DNA of 64,000 nt from Caballeronia sp. dw_276 (GCF_018449635.1 NZ_JAAVUV010000003.1:434001-498000); one strand, 5' to 3'; positions 9,562-19,925 are shown, numbered from the stretch's first letter. The notes: generated from the sequence alone by a model not told the origin. Program-made: numbers and translations.

Positions 9562-10098
9562 ATGAATAACTCCTTGAATCACTTCACCATGCACGGGGAC
9601 GATCGCGTGATTCGCCGCGAACGACGCTTGTTGGTCCTGCTTGCGCTGGTAAGCCTCGGTCTGGTTGGCGGGGCGCTGTATCTGCAGTTCGTGAAAGGTG
9701 AAGACCCTTGCCCGTTGTGCATCATCCAGCGTTATTTCTTCGTGTTGATCGCGGTGTTTGCGCTGCTTGGCGCGTCGTTCAGGGGCTGGCGCGGGATCGC
9801 GCTGCTCGAGGTGCTCGTCGTGCTTTCGGCGTTGGGCGGCATGGTTGCTTCGGCGCGGCACGTCTACGTTCAGGCGCATCCGGGTTTCAGTTGCGGTTTC
9901 GACGCGCTGCAGCCCCTCGTGGATTCCCTTCCGCCCGCGCAGTGGCTGCCACAAGTATTCAAGGTCGCTGGACTGTGCGAAACGCCCTATCCGCCCATTC
10001 TTGGACTTTCGCTTCCGCAGTGGGGCCTGATCGCATTCACCGTGATGTTCTTGGCGGTCGCCGGAAGTTTGTGGTCCAAACGTAAGCTGCGCGGCTGA
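9562..10098 (+). CDS. dsbB: Disulfide bond formation protein DsbB
   Basis: A 178-residue inner-membrane quinone oxidoreductase that re-oxidises DsbA. Four hydrophobic segments are visible. The first periplasmic loop carries the redox pair C50-x2-C53 (CPLCIIQRY), and the second loop carries the other pair C111 and C139. Internal ATG M10 is an alternative start; the ATG at 9562 lacks a strong ribosome site. dsbA is not adjacent. The length is normal for the betaproteobacterial DsbB branch. Confidence 0.93.
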   Translation: MNNSLNHFTMHGDDRVIRRERRLLVLLALVSLGLVGGALYLQFVKGEDPCPLCIIQRYFFVLIAVFALLGASFRGWRGIALLEVLVVLSALGGMVASARHVYVQAHPGFSCGFDALQPLVDSLPPAQWLPQVFKVAGLCETPYPPILGLSLPQWGLIAFTVMFLAVAGSLWSKRKLRG

Positions 10099-10418
10099 TA
10101 AACAGATTCGGCGATGGCATCAGGCCTTCGCCGAACCAACCACCTCCTGCCCCTCTCAAAACGCGGAATCCGGGCCGTCGCGCCCCAAATCCTGCGCCTG
10201 TCTTCCGTTCCGCCTCAAAACGCGCCCACCCGCGCTTTCCGCCCTCATTCGTCTCTTCGCATAATCTGGATACGCTCATCGGAATCTTTTCAAGATATTG
10301 CGGTGATATCTTATTTTCTGGATGGCGATCCACGTGCGCTCTTTCGGCCGGCGATTTTTGTTGCCCGGCGCCGATTTCGCGTAACGCGCGCCTGATCCGC
10401 AATGTCTCGGACTTCTAT
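10099..10418 (+). other. Intergenic region upstream of the purine operon
   Basis: This 320-bp gap has no convincing gene. Just after dsbB is a hairpin of TTCGGCGA and TCGCCGAA with no U-tract. An 11-base direct repeat (CTCAAAACGCG) occurs twice about 55 bp apart. The right half probably holds the xdhA promoter. A perfect inverted repeat at 10292-10312 is listed separately. Confidence 0.5.
10292..10312. promoter_or_regulatory. Inverted repeat upstream of xdhA, candidate operator
   Basis: AAGATAT, a 7-base spacer (TGCGGTG) and ATATCTT make a perfect dyad about 107 bp before the xdhA start. Its AT-rich arms stand out from the GC-rich surroundings. It is a reasonable binding site for a dimeric regulator of purine catabolism, but no regulator gene is adjacent and the assignment is inferred. 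Confidence 0.4.
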
Positions 10419-11921
10419 ATGACAACGCAAACCATCCGGTTTTTTCAGCACGGCGCAATCCGCGAAGTGCACGACGTACCCGCTACCCGCACCGTGCTCC
10501 AGCATTTGCGCGAGCATGACCAATGCACCGGCACCAAGGAAGGCTGCGCCGAAGGCGACTGCGGCGCGTGCACGGTCGTTATCGGCGAGCTGGATGGCGA
10601 AGGGCACCCGCAACTCAAGGCCGTCAACGCCTGCATCCAGTTCATGCCGACGCTCGATGGCCGCGCGCTTTTCACGGTCGAAGACATGCGCGCGAACGAC
10701 GGCACGCTGCATCCGGTCCAGCAGGCCATGGTCGACTGCCACGGTTCCCAATGCGGTTTCTGCACGCCGGGATTCGTGATGTCGATGTGGGCGCTCTACC
10801 AGAACCAGCCCAGCGACGCCGGTTTGCCCACCCGCGATGAAATCAACGCCGCGCTCTCCGGCAATCTCTGCCGCTGCACGGGGTATCGGCCGATCGTGGA
10901 TGCATCGCAGAAAATGTTCGAATACCCGCGCGTGGCGCTCGATCGCGAGAAGCTGAAAGAGCAGCTCGAATCCGTACAGCGCACGGACACGCTCGAATAC
11001 ACCGCGCCCGACGCACGCGGCGCCGCGTTCGGCCGTCCGACGTTTTTCGCGCCGGTGACGCTTGCGGAGTTTGCCCGGCTGCGCGCCGAACATCCGGACG
11101 CCCGGATTCTTGCCGGGAGCACGGACATCGGCTTGTGGATCACCAAGCAATTCCGCAATCTCGGCGATATCCTCTTCATTGGCAACGTGGCCGAGCTGAA
11201 GTCCATTACCCGCGACGCGCAATGGCTCACGGTTGGCGCAGCGGCGTCGCTGGAAGATGCTTATGGCGCGCTCGCGTCCATTTATCCCGAACTCGCGGAA
11301 TTGTGGACGCGCTTTGCGTCGCGGCCGATCCGCAACGCTGGCACGCTCGGCGGGAACGTGGCGAATGGTTCGCCCATCGGCGATTCCATGCCCGCGCTGA
11401 TCGCGCTCGATGCCGAAATCGTGCTGCAACGCTCGACGAAAACCCGCTCGATGCCGCTCGACAAGTTCTACCTCGGCTACCAGAAATCAGCGCTGGAACC
11501 GGGCGAGTTCGTGGCGGGGATTCGCGTGCCGCTGGCATCGGCGAATTTGCGTTTCCGCACGTACAAGGTCTCGAAGCGCTACGACTCGGACATATCGGCC
11601 GTGTGCGCGGCGTTCGCCGTGACACTCGATGGAACCCGTGTCACCGCCGCGCGTTTCGCGTTCGGCGGCATGGCGGCGACGCCGAAGCGGGCATCGAATG
11701 CCGAGGCTGTTCTCGTGAACCAGGAATGGAACGAGGCGAACGTGCAGGCCGCCATGCTCGCGCTGGACGTCGATTTCCAGCCGCTCACCGACATGCGCGC
11801 GTCGAGCGCCTACAGAAGCAAAGTGGCGCGCAACGTGCTGTGGCGTTTCTTCCTGGAAACGCACGAGAACGAGCCGCTCGCACTCCACGACGTCAACGCC
11901 TTCGCGTTCGACACGCAATAA
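10419..11921 (+). CDS. xdhA: Xanthine dehydrogenase small subunit (FeS/FAD)
   Basis: A 500-residue subunit carrying two 2Fe-2S clusters and FAD. The N-terminal plant-type ferredoxin domain has C43-x4-C48-x2-C51 (EGCAEGDCGAC). The second cluster domain has CGFCTPGF and CRCTGY. The CO-dehydrogenase-type FAD domain occupies about residues 200-370 and its C-terminal domain about 380-490. It passes electrons from the molybdenum subunit to NAD+. It is the first gene of xdhABC and the following purine genes, all co-directional with small gaps. The split small/large arrangement is normal for proteobacteria. Confidence 0.95.
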   Translation: MTTQTIRFFQHGAIREVHDVPATRTVLQHLREHDQCTGTKEGCAEGDCGACTVVIGELDGEGHPQLKAVNACIQFMPTLDGRALFTVEDMRANDGTLHPVQQAMVDCHGSQCGFCTPGFVMSMWALYQNQPSDAGLPTRDEINAALSGNLCRCTGYRPIVDASQKMFEYPRVALDREKLKEQLESVQRTDTLEYTAPDARGAAFGRPTFFAPVTLAEFARLRAEHPDARILAGSTDIGLWITKQFRNLGDILFIGNVAELKSITRDAQWLTVGAAASLEDAYGALASIYPELAELWTRFASRPIRNAGTLGGNVANGSPIGDSMPALIALDAEIVLQRSTKTRSMPLDKFYLGYQKSALEPGEFVAGIRVPLASANLRFRTYKVSKRYDSDISAVCAAFAVTLDGTRVTAARFAFGGMAATPKRASNAEAVLVNQEWNEANVQAAMLALDVDFQPLTDMRASSAYRSKVARNVLWRFFLETHENEPLALHDVNAFAFDTQ

Positions 11922-11976
11922 GCGGATCTTTCACAAGCCGCATAAACGCAGCACCCAAAGCACCAAGGACCACGCG

Positions 11977-14427
11977 ATGAACAAGCGTACCGATCCCCTC
12001 CTCGACAGCGCCGCCGACAGCGAAATCACGGCGCGCACCGGTGAAACCTTCGACGCGCCATCGGCGAAAAAGCCGGAGCGCGCCGCGATTGGCGTCGGCT
12101 TGCCGCACGAATCGGCGCATCTGCACGTCAGCGGCGAGGCCACATATGTGGACGACATTGGCGAAGTGCGCGGCACATTGCATGCGGCGCTCGGCCTGTC
12201 GCGCCATGCCCATGCGCGTATTGTCTCGATCAACCTCGACCTTGTGCTGGCCGCGCCCGGCGTGATCGCCGTCTTCACCGCCGACGACATCCCCGGCGAG
12301 AACAATTGCGGCCCCGTGCTGCATGACGATCCCATTCTCGCGAAAGACGAAGTGCATTACCTCGGGCAGCCGGTGTTTGCGGTTATCGCGGAAACGCACG
12401 ATCTGGCGCGCCGCGCGGCGGCCCTTGCCAAAAGCGAAGAAGTGATTCGATACGAACCGCTCGAAGCCATCCTCACGCCGCGCGAAGCGAAGGCGAAGAA
12501 GGAATTCGTGTTGCCACCGCTGCATTTGAAGCGCGGCGATCCCGATGGAAAAATGGCCGCGGCGAAACATCGGCTTCAAGGTGAATTTGAAGTCGGCGGC
12601 CAGGAACAGTTTTATCTCGAAGGGCAGATCGCGTACGCCGTTCCGAAGGAACACGACGCAATCCTCGTCTACAGCTCGACCCAGCATCCAAGCGAAATGC
12701 AGCATCTGGTTGCGCACATGCTCGATTGGCCGACACACAACGTCCAGTGCGAATGCCGCCGGATGGGCGGCGGTTTCGGCGGCAAGGAATCGCAGTCGGG
12801 GATCTTTGCGTGCATTGCATCGCTGGCGGCGCATTTGCTGCACAAGCCGGTCAAACTGCGCGCCGATCGCGACGACGACTTCATGATCACCGGCAAGCGC
12901 CACGACGCCGTCTACACCTACGAAGCCGGTTTCGATGACGACGGCCGCCTGCAAGGCGCGCGCGTGGAAATTGCGTTGCGCGCGGGTTATTCGGCGGATC
13001 TGTCGGGCGCGGTAGCAACACGCGCCGTCTGCCATTTCGATAACGCGTACTTCCTGAAAGACGTCGATATCACCGCGCTCTGCTGCCGCACGAACACGCA
13101 ATCGAACACGGCGTTTCGCGGTTTCGGCGGTCCGCAAGGCGCGCTCGTGATGGAAGTGTTGATGGATGAAATCGCGCACCGGTTGAAGCGCGATCCCGTC
13201 GATGTCCGTCGCGTGAACTATTACGGCATCGGCGAGCGCAACGTGACGCCCTACGGCCAGACCGTGGAAGACAACGTGCTTCAGCCTTTGACCGATGAAC
13301 TGGTGACATCGAGTGCATATGTGCAGCGGCGTCGGGCAATCGCCGCGTTCAACGCGACAAGCCCCGTGCTCAAGCGCGGCATCGCGTTCACGCCGGTCAA
13401 GTTCGGCATCTCGTTCAACGTGCCGTTCCTGAATCAGGCCGGCGCGCTCGTGCATGTCTACAAGGACGGCTCCGCGCTCGTGAATCACGGCGGCACGGAG
13501 ATGGGACAGGGCTTGAACACAAAGGTCGCGCAGGTCGTGGCGAATGCGTTGGGCGTGGCGTTATCGCGGGTTCGCGTGACGGCTACGGATACGTCGAAGA
13601 TCGTCAATACATCGGCGACGGCGGCATCGACGGGAAGCGACCTGAACGGTAAGGCGGCCGAAGCCGCCGCGCTCACCGTTCGCGCGCGGCTCGCGGAACT
13701 TGCCGCGAAGCAACTCGGCGGACGTCCCGAGGACGTGCGTTTTCATAACGGCGTGGTGGAATCGAACGGCGGCCAGATGCCCTTCGATCAACTCGTCGCG
13801 GCCGCCTATCTTGCGCGGGTTCAGTTGTGGTCCGACGGTTTCTACGCCACGCCCAAGGTCAACTGGGATTCGAAGACGCTGACCGGCCAGCCGTTCTATT
13901 ACTTCGCGTACGGCGCCGCGATCTCGGAAGTCGTCGTCGATACGCTGACCGGCGAATGGCGTTTGCTGCGCGCGGACATCCTCCACGACGCAGGCCAGTC
14001 GATCAACCCATCGCTCGATATCGGCCAGGTGGAAGGCGGTTTCGTGCAAGGCATGGGCTGGCTGACAACGGAAGAACTCTGGTGGAACCGCGATGGCCGG
14101 CTGATGACGCACGCGCCATCGACTTACAAGATTCCATCAGTAAGCGACATTCCCGCGGCAATGAACGTGAAGCTCTTCGAGAATCAGAACGTCGAGCCGA
14201 CCGTATTTCGCTCGAAAGCCGTGGGCGAACCACCGCTGCTGCTCGGCTTCTCCGTGCTGCTTGCGATTCGTGCGGCCATTGCGTCGGTCGCACCGGATTC
14301 CGTCGATGCCCCCGTCTTGCGCGCCCCCGCCACGCCCGAATCGATATTGAACGCTTTGGACGCGCAGGCATCGAAGCAAATAGTCGAGGCCGCCGCGGAC
14401 ATCGCGCAGCCCGCGACGGTCAACTAG
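11977..14427 (+). CDS. xdhB: Xanthine dehydrogenase molybdenum-binding large subunit
   Basis: An 816-residue molybdopterin subunit that hydroxylates hypoxanthine to xanthine and xanthine to urate. Visible family landmarks are an N-terminal a/b hammerhead domain, the molybdopterin-binding GGGFGGKES segment (about residue 265), the FRGFGGPQG segment with the substrate arginine, and the C-terminal KAVGEPPLLLG segment containing the catalytic glutamate. The length matches the XdhB type. It lies 55 bp after xdhA and 11 bp before xdhC. A long open frame on the opposite strand is codon-bias shadow. Confidence 0.95.
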   Translation: MNKRTDPLLDSAADSEITARTGETFDAPSAKKPERAAIGVGLPHESAHLHVSGEATYVDDIGEVRGTLHAALGLSRHAHARIVSINLDLVLAAPGVIAVFTADDIPGENNCGPVLHDDPILAKDEVHYLGQPVFAVIAETHDLARRAAALAKSEEVIRYEPLEAILTPREAKAKKEFVLPPLHLKRGDPDGKMAAAKHRLQGEFEVGGQEQFYLEGQIAYAVPKEHDAILVYSSTQHPSEMQHLVAHMLDWPTHNVQCECRRMGGGFGGKESQSGIFACIASLAAHLLHKPVKLRADRDDDFMITGKRHDAVYTYEAGFDDDGRLQGARVEIALRAGYSADLSGAVATRAVCHFDNAYFLKDVDITALCCRTNTQSNTAFRGFGGPQGALVMEVLMDEIAHRLKRDPVDVRRVNYYGIGERNVTPYGQTVEDNVLQPLTDELVTSSAYVQRRRAIAAFNATSPVLKRGIAFTPVKFGISFNVPFLNQAGALVHVYKDGSALVNHGGTEMGQGLNTKVAQVVANALGVALSRVRVTATDTSKIVNTSATAASTGSDLNGKAAEAAALTVRARLAELAAKQLGGRPEDVRFHNGVVESNGGQMPFDQLVAAAYLARVQLWSDGFYATPKVNWDSKTLTGQPFYYFAYGAAISEVVVDTLTGEWRLLRADILHDAGQSINPSLDIGQVEGGFVQGMGWLTTEELWWNRDGRLMTHAPSTYKIPSVSDIPAAMNVKLFENQNVEPTVFRSKAVGEPPLLLGFSVLLAIRAAIASVAPDSVDAPVLRAPATPESILNALDAQASKQIVEAAADIAQPATVN

Positions 14428-14438
14428 GAGCGCACACA

Positions 14439-15464
14439 ATGCAAGCCTGGCTGCACGATCTGCAACACCTTCTCGCACACGGCGATGCCGTCGTGCTCGT
14501 GACGGTCGCGCGCGTGCAGGGTTCGGCGCCGCGCGAAGCCGGCACGAAGATGCTCGTCACGCGCGACGATACGCGTCATACCATCGGCGGCGGTCATCTG
14601 GAATGGAAGGCGATTGAAACCGCGCGGCAAGTGCTGAAAGACGGCGCGCGCAGCCCGCGCATGCGGCGGCTGGAGCGCTTTGCGCTCGGCCCAAGCCTCG
14701 GCCAATGCTGTGGCGGCGCAGTCGTGCTGGCTTTCGAGCGGCTGGATATCGGCGATCTGGGATGGGTGACGTCGCTGAACAAACGCGTGGCGCAGGGCCA
14801 TTCGACCGTGCGCAGCGTTGGCTTCGGACCCTTGCCGGAAGCGGTGATGCTGTCCGATCCCGAACCCGGCGTGGACACGCAGGATTGCCTGCTTTGGGAC
14901 GGCGCCGGATTCGATGAAAGCGGCGCCCTGCTCACCGAAACCATCGCGTTGCGCGAATTTCAAGTGGTTCTGTTCGGCGCGGGACATGTGGGCGCTGCGA
15001 TCGTCAAGGTGCTGGCAAATTTGCCGTGCCGCGTCGTCTGGGTCGATGAACGCGACGAAACCTTCCCGCCGGTCGAGCATCTTCCCGACAACGTCACCAT
15101 GGACGCAAGCGGCACACCGGAATCCGCCGTGGACGAAGCTCAGCCCAACAGCTATTTCCTCGTGATGACGCACAACCACGCGCTCGATCTCGCGCTCGCC
15201 GAACGCATCCTGCATCGCGGCGATTTTGCGTTTTTCGGCATGATCGGCTCGCACACCAAGAAGGTTCAGTTCGAGAGAAAGCTGGCGGCGCGCGGGATCG
15301 AACCCATGCGGATTGGGCGCATGACCTGCCCCATCGGCGTGCCCGGCATTGCCGACAAAGCCCCGGAAATGATCGCCGTCTCAGTTGCAGCCCAGTTGTT
15401 GCAGAAGGTCGAGGAACACGCCGCGCACGGCTACAATTCCGCGCAGCATCCGCAAACCGCGTGA
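14439..15464 (+). CDS. xdhC: Xanthine dehydrogenase accessory protein XdhC
   Basis: 341 residues starting [12 protein letters not shown] at the ATG at 14439, just after a GGAG-like site in the xdhB tail. It has the XdhC/CoxI N-terminal domain, with a conserved glycine-rich [10 protein letters not shown] segment and a QCCGG segment, and a C-terminal Rossmann-like domain beginning near [10 protein letters not shown]. The family inserts sulfurated molybdenum cofactor into xanthine dehydrogenase. It completes xdhABC. Confidence 0.94.
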   Translation: MQAWLHDLQHLLAHGDAVVLVTVARVQGSAPREAGTKMLVTRDDTRHTIGGGHLEWKAIETARQVLKDGARSPRMRRLERFALGPSLGQCCGGAVVLAFERLDIGDLGWVTSLNKRVAQGHSTVRSVGFGPLPEAVMLSDPEPGVDTQDCLLWDGAGFDESGALLTETIALREFQVVLFGAGHVGAAIVKVLANLPCRVVWVDERDETFPPVEHLPDNVTMDASGTPESAVDEAQPNSYFLVMTHNHALDLALAERILHRGDFAFFGMIGSHTKKVQFERKLAARGIEPMRIGRMTCPIGVPGIADKAPEMIAVSVAAQLLQKVEEHAAHGYNSAQHPQTA

Positions 15465-15490
15465 TCCAGACCTTTTTTAAGCACAACAAC

Positions 15491-16519
15491 ATGAATCCCA
15501 CTCTCGTCGACAAGATCGCCCGCGCGCCCAAAGCCGAACTCCATATTCATATTGAAGGTTCGCTCGAACCCGAACTGATCTTCGAACTCGCGAAGCGCAA
15601 CGGCGTGACGCTTGCGTACGATTCCATCGAAGCGTTGCGCGCGGCCTACGCGTTCACCGACCTGCAATCGTTCCTCGATATCTACTACGCCGGCGCGAGC
15701 GTGCTGCTGCACGAACGCGATTTCCACGACATGACCCTGGCGTACGTGGAACGTGCGCTCGCGGACCATGTCACGCACACCGAAATTTTCTTCGATCCAC
15801 AAACGCACACCGAGCGCGGCGTGTCCATCGCGACGGCGGTTGCGGGTATCGAAAGCGCGTTGGCTGAAGGCGAGAAACGCGGCCTGACGAGCAAGCTGAT
15901 TCTCTGCTTCCTGCGCCATTTGCCGGAAGAAGACGCGCTCAAGACCTTCGATGAAGCCCTGCCCTTGTTCGATCAATACAAGCATCGGCTGATCGGCGTC
16001 GGGCTGGATTCGTCCGAGCGCGGTCATCCGCCATCGAAGTTCGAACGCGTGTTCGCCAAGGCACGCGACAAGGGCCTCAAGCTCGTGGCCCACGCGGGCG
16101 AGGAAGGGCCGCCCGCGTATGTGTACGAAGCACTCGATCTGCTGAAGGTCGATCGCGTCGATCACGGCGTGCGCAGCATGGAAGACCCGGCGCTGGTCGC
16201 GCGTCTCGCCGATACCCGCATTGCGTTGACCGTCTGCCCGTTGTCGAACCTGAAGCTGCGCGTCTTCGACGACATGACCAAGCACACGCTCAAGGCGCTG
16301 CTCGATCGGGGCGTGGCCGTGATGATCAATTCGGACGATCCGGCGTATTTCGGCGGCTACGTGAACGCCAACTATTTCGCGATCCAGGAAGCCCTGAATC
16401 TCACCGATGCCGAGGTCTACACGCTGCTGAAAAACAGCCTGGAAGCGTCGTTCGTGACGGACGAAGAACGCAACGCGATGGTCGCCAAGCTCGATGCCTA
16501 TTGGCACGCAGCGGCCTGA
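15491..16519 (+). CDS. Adenine/adenosine deaminase-family protein, probably adenine deaminase
   Basis: 342 residues from the ATG at 15491. Metal-binding and catalytic motifs of the adenosine deaminase fold are present: H18-x-H20 in [10 protein letters not shown], the HAGEEGP segment, DHGVRS, and [11 protein letters not shown] near the C-terminus. The last segment and the overall pattern match the bacterial adenine-specific subgroup (PA0148-like) rather than classical adenosine deaminase, so conversion of adenine to hypoxanthine is my preferred role. Hypoxanthine would then feed XdhABC encoded just upstream. The distinction between adenine and adenosine needs alignment to characterised members. 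Confidence 0.85.
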   Translation: MNPTLVDKIARAPKAELHIHIEGSLEPELIFELAKRNGVTLAYDSIEALRAAYAFTDLQSFLDIYYAGASVLLHERDFHDMTLAYVERALADHVTHTEIFFDPQTHTERGVSIATAVAGIESALAEGEKRGLTSKLILCFLRHLPEEDALKTFDEALPLFDQYKHRLIGVGLDSSERGHPPSKFERVFAKARDKGLKLVAHAGEEGPPAYVYEALDLLKVDRVDHGVRSMEDPALVARLADTRIALTVCPLSNLKLRVFDDMTKHTLKALLDRGVAVMINSDDPAYFGGYVNANYFAIQEALNLTDAEVYTLLKNSLEASFVTDEERNAMVAKLDAYWHAAA

Positions 16520-16533
16520 CGCGCGGGAACGTC

Positions 16534-17895
16534 ATGGCATCGATTACTCAGGACAGCACTACGCTCGAGCGTTTCTTCGGCATCCGCGCGGCGGGATCGC
16601 GCACGAAGACGGAAATCGTCGCGGGCATCACGACCTTCCTCACGGCGATGTACATCATCGTCGTCAATCCCGGGATCTTGTCGCAGGCGGGCGTGCCCTT
16701 CCCTGCGGCGCTGACGGCGACCGTGATCGTCAGTTTCCTCGGCAGTTGCGCGATGGGTTTGTACGCGCGCAACCCTGTGCTGGTTGCACCCGGCATGGGC
16801 ATGAACGCGCTCTTCGCGTTCGTCATGGTCCACGGCGGCAAGATGCCGTGGCAGACGGCGCTTGGCTGCGTGTTCTGGGCCGGCGTGATCTTCGCAGTGC
16901 TTGCGTTGTTCAACGCGCGCAAGCTCGTCGTCGATGCAATTCCGGCGAACTTGCGGCACGCCGTATCGTGCGGTATCGGACTGTTTATCAGCTTGATCGG
17001 GCTGGTCAACGCGAAGTTCGTGGTCGGCGATCCGGTGACGATCGTACATTCGGCGTCGCTCAATCCGGTGGTCATCACGTTCCTGATCGGGCTCGCCGTG
17101 ACCACCATCCTGGTCGCGCGCAAGGTGACCGGCGCGTTGATGCTCGGCATCGTTTTCACGACCGTCATCGCGATTCCGATCGGCCGGTTCTGGGGCGACG
17201 GCACCGCTTACTGGCCCGCCGCAATCGCCACGAAAACGCTTGTGAACTGGAACGGCCTGTTCTCTGCGCCGGACTTTTCGGCGCTCGGCCAGCTCGATAT
17301 CTTCGGCTCGTTGAAGGTGATCTACTGGCCGTTCATCTTCGTGATGTTGTTCACGTCGTTCTTCGACGCGCTTTCGACCTTCATGGCGATCTCGGAAGCC
17401 GGCAAGCTCTACGACAAAGACGGCAACCCTCGCAACATCCGCGAATCGATGATGGTCGATTCGTTCTCCGCACTCATTTCCGCGCCGCTCGGCACAAGCC
17501 CGGCAAACGCCTACATTGAATCGGCAGCGGGAATTTCGGCGGGCGGACGCACGGGTCTTGTCGCGGTTATTGCAGGTTTGTGCTTTCTGCCGTTCCTGTT
17601 TCTCTCGCCGCTGCTTTCGCTCGTGCCGGCCATCGCGACGGCGCCCGCGCTCGTGCTTGTCGGCGTGTTCATGATGGAGTCGATCACGAAGATCGAATGG
17701 GGCCGTTTCGACGAAGCCATCCCCGCCTTCCTCGCGATGATCCTGATCCCGCTGACCTACTCGATCACCGATGGCATCGCGTACGGTTTCCTCGCGTTTG
17801 TCGTGATCAAGTTCTTCACGGGCCGCAGAAAAGAAATCAAGCCGGCGATGTGGATTGTCGCCGCGCTTTCGTTGCTGCTTTTGACACAGCTATAA
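16534..17895 (+). CDS. NCS2-family purine permease (AzgA-like)
   Basis: 453 residues from the ATG at 16534. It is a polytopic membrane protein of the AzgA/GhxP/PurP branch of nucleobase transporters, with the early segments EIVAGITTFLTAMYIIVVNP and GMGMNALFAF typical of that branch. The family imports adenine, guanine or hypoxanthine with protons. It lies 14 bp after the deaminase gene and 24 bp before guanine deaminase, which fits uptake of guanine, hypoxanthine or adenine. The start chosen gives a short cytoplasmic N-terminus; an upstream in-frame start would overlap the deaminase gene. Confidence 0.92.
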   Translation: MASITQDSTTLERFFGIRAAGSRTKTEIVAGITTFLTAMYIIVVNPGILSQAGVPFPAALTATVIVSFLGSCAMGLYARNPVLVAPGMGMNALFAFVMVHGGKMPWQTALGCVFWAGVIFAVLALFNARKLVVDAIPANLRHAVSCGIGLFISLIGLVNAKFVVGDPVTIVHSASLNPVVITFLIGLAVTTILVARKVTGALMLGIVFTTVIAIPIGRFWGDGTAYWPAAIATKTLVNWNGLFSAPDFSALGQLDIFGSLKVIYWPFIFVMLFTSFFDALSTFMAISEAGKLYDKDGNPRNIRESMMVDSFSALISAPLGTSPANAYIESAAGISAGGRTGLVAVIAGLCFLPFLFLSPLLSLVPAIATAPALVLVGVFMMESITKIEWGRFDEAIPAFLAMILIPLTYSITDGIAYGFLAFVVIKFFTGRRKEIKPAMWIVAALSLLLLTQL

Positions 17896-17919
17896 CACGC
17901 TTTATTGGAGACGTTTCAA

Positions 17920-19263
17920 ATGCCTACGCCCGCCCGCCAGACCGCCTACCGCGCGCAACTTCTCACGTTCCGCGACGATCCCGCTTTCTCCGACAGCAAC
18001 GCCGTGTATGAAACCGACGGCTTGTTGCTGGTGGAGAATGGCCGCGTGGTGGCGGCGGGCGCGTATGCAGCGTTGCGCGACCGGATTGCGCCGGACGCAG
18101 TCGTGAAGGATCTGCGCGACAAGCTGATCGTGCCGGGGTTTATCGATTCGCACATCCACTATCCGCAGACCGACATGATCGCCTCACCCGCGCCCGGTTT
18201 GTTGCCATGGCTGAACACGTACACGTTCCCGACCGAGCGCAAGTTCGAAGACCCGGCGTATGCGCGTGAAACGGCGGGATTTTTTATCGATGAACTGCTG
18301 GCTTCCGGTACGACCAGCGCGCTCGTGTATTGCACGGTCCACAAGCAATCCGCCGATGCCTTCTTCAGCGAAAGCGAATCGCGCAACCTGCGCATGATCG
18401 CGGGCAAGGTGCTAATGGATCGCAATTGCCCGGAATATCTGCGTGACACGGCGCAATCGGGTTACGACGACAGCGCCGAACTCATCGCGAAATGGCATGG
18501 CCGCGGCCGGCAGGAATACGCGCTGACGCCGCGTTTCGCGCCGACCTCCACGGAAGCGCAACTCGAAGCCTGCGCCGTGCTCGCGCGCAAGCACCAGGAC
18601 GTGTATATCCAGAGCCACGTTGCGGAAAACACCGACGAGATCAAGTGGGTCGAGAGCCTGTTCCCGGGGCATCGCAGCTATCTGGACATCTACGATCACT
18701 ACGACTTGCTGCGTCAGCGTGCGGTCTACGGCCATTGCATCTTCCTCGACGATACCGATCGTCAGCGCATGGCCGAAACAGGTGCGGTGGCATCGCACTG
18801 CCCGACATCGAATCTGTTTCTTGGCAGCGGTCTGTTCGATATCGAAAAGGCCGGCGAGGCGAAAATGCCGGTGGCGCTCGCAACCGACGTAGGCGGCGGC
18901 ACATCGTTTTCGATGCTGCAAACCATGGGCGAAGCGCACAAGATCGCGCGCCTGACGGGGCACCATCTGACCGCGGCGCGCATGTTCTGGCTGGCGACGA
19001 CAGGCGCGGCGCAAGTGCTCGACATGGCCGACAAGGTCGGGACGCTGCAACCCGGCAGCGAGGCGGATTTCGTCGTGCTCGATCCGGCAGGCACGCCGCT
19101 TCTCGCACGCCGCACGACACGGGCGGAATCGCTGGAAGAACTGTTGTTCGCGTTCGCCATGCTCGGCGATGACCGCGCCGTGTTCGAAACGTATTCGGCG
19201 GGTCAATGCGTGCATCAGCGAGGTGTACGGCGGCACGCGACAGCGGAGTTGGCCGCCGCGTGA
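17920..19263 (+). CDS. guaD: Guanine deaminase
   Basis: 447 residues from the ATG at 17920, preceded by GGAGAC at good spacing. It is an amidohydrolase converting guanine to xanthine. The metal site is visible as H78-x-H80 in GFIDSHIHYPQTDM, later histidines in IQSHVAEN and YGHCIF, and the aspartate in LATDVGGGTSFS, all characteristic of GuaD. It is the last gene of the purine block, producing xanthine for XdhABC. The length is normal. Confidence 0.95.
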   Translation: MPTPARQTAYRAQLLTFRDDPAFSDSNAVYETDGLLLVENGRVVAAGAYAALRDRIAPDAVVKDLRDKLIVPGFIDSHIHYPQTDMIASPAPGLLPWLNTYTFPTERKFEDPAYARETAGFFIDELLASGTTSALVYCTVHKQSADAFFSESESRNLRMIAGKVLMDRNCPEYLRDTAQSGYDDSAELIAKWHGRGRQEYALTPRFAPTSTEAQLEACAVLARKHQDVYIQSHVAENTDEIKWVESLFPGHRSYLDIYDHYDLLRQRAVYGHCIFLDDTDRQRMAETGAVASHCPTSNLFLGSGLFDIEKAGEAKMPVALATDVGGGTSFSMLQTMGEAHKIARLTGHHLTAARMFWLATTGAAQVLDMADKVGTLQPGSEADFVVLDPAGTPLLARRTTRAESLEELLFAFAMLGDDRAVFETYSAGQCVHQRGVRRHATAELAAA

Positions 19264-19395
19264 CGCGACGCGTGGGACGACTTTTGTTATTACGGAAATG
19301 AAAGTCGAATCGGACAATATTACAGATTGAGCGCGTTTTCCCGCTTCCCGGTAAAGTTTAGCCTTTGGCAACGCTAGAGCGCTCACTTACCGTTC

Positions 19396-19848
19396 ATGAA
19401 GCCACTCGTGAAAGCACTCAATCGAGCCGTCCGACTCGGCTTGGCCGTCCTGATTGCCGCTACTTCCGCGCACGCTTCGGCGTACGCGCTGGATTCCTCG
19501 CTTGATTGCAAGGCGGATGCGCACGCGTTCATTGCGCCGCTGCAGCAGGATCATGTGATCGAAGCCACGCCCATGCGCGTGGAGGACAACTCCATCAACG
19601 CGTTCAAGCCCACGCGCGGCAGCCATCTGACCGCCTTCGACTTCGGCGTGTTCGCCGTGGTCGGTTTCCAGAAAGACGACGCAATCTTCAAAACCGGCAC
19701 GGGCGCGCCGATTGCCGAATCGGCGTACGGCGCGGTGGTGATCGGCGGGGAAGAATCGGTGAAACAGAAAGTCCGCGCCGCCGGCAGCGACGCCATCATC
19801 CATCACGTTGCACCGTTCATCACGGCGATTTTCTGCAACCGCGATTGA
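19396..19848 (+). CDS. Small secreted protein, function unknown
   Basis: A 150-residue protein with a signal peptide (basic start, hydrophobic core about residues 14-27, likely cleavage after AHA or AYA). The mature part has only two cysteines, one near the start (SLDCKAD) and one near the end (IFCNRD), which could form a disulfide. I do not recognise a domain. It lies 132 bp after guaD, behind its own AT-rich promoter-like region, and ends at a strong terminator. Confidence 0.7.
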   Translation: MKPLVKALNRAVRLGLAVLIAATSAHASAYALDSSLDCKADAHAFIAPLQQDHVIEATPMRVEDNSINAFKPTRGSHLTAFDFGVFAVVGFQKDDAIFKTGTGAPIAESAYGAVVIGGEESVKQKVRAAGSDAIIHHVAPFITAIFCNRD

Positions 19849-19857
19849 CGAGTTCCA

Positions 19858-19908
19858 AAAACGAAGAAGGCCGCGACAACATGACGTTGTCGCGGCCTTC
19901 TTCGTTTT
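19858..19908. terminator. Strong bidirectional Rho-independent terminator
   Basis: A perfect 23-bp inverted repeat (arms 19858-19880 and 19886-19908) with a five-base loop ATGAC. The arms begin AAAACGAAGAAGGCC and end with TTTT on either strand. It separates the converging purine/secreted-protein genes and the phosphonate operon, and would serve both. Confidence 0.92.
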
Positions 19909-19925
19909 AAAGATTTCTTTGAAAG

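Noticed and set aside
10037..10402. A 121-codon minus-strand frame upstream of xdhA
   Set aside because: It overlaps the dsbB end, no ribosome site and low-complexity composition; likely chance.
11893..13488. A 531-codon open frame opposite xdhB
   Set aside because: Antisense shadow of a complete molybdenum subunit with conserved motifs; the peptide is basic and low in sense.
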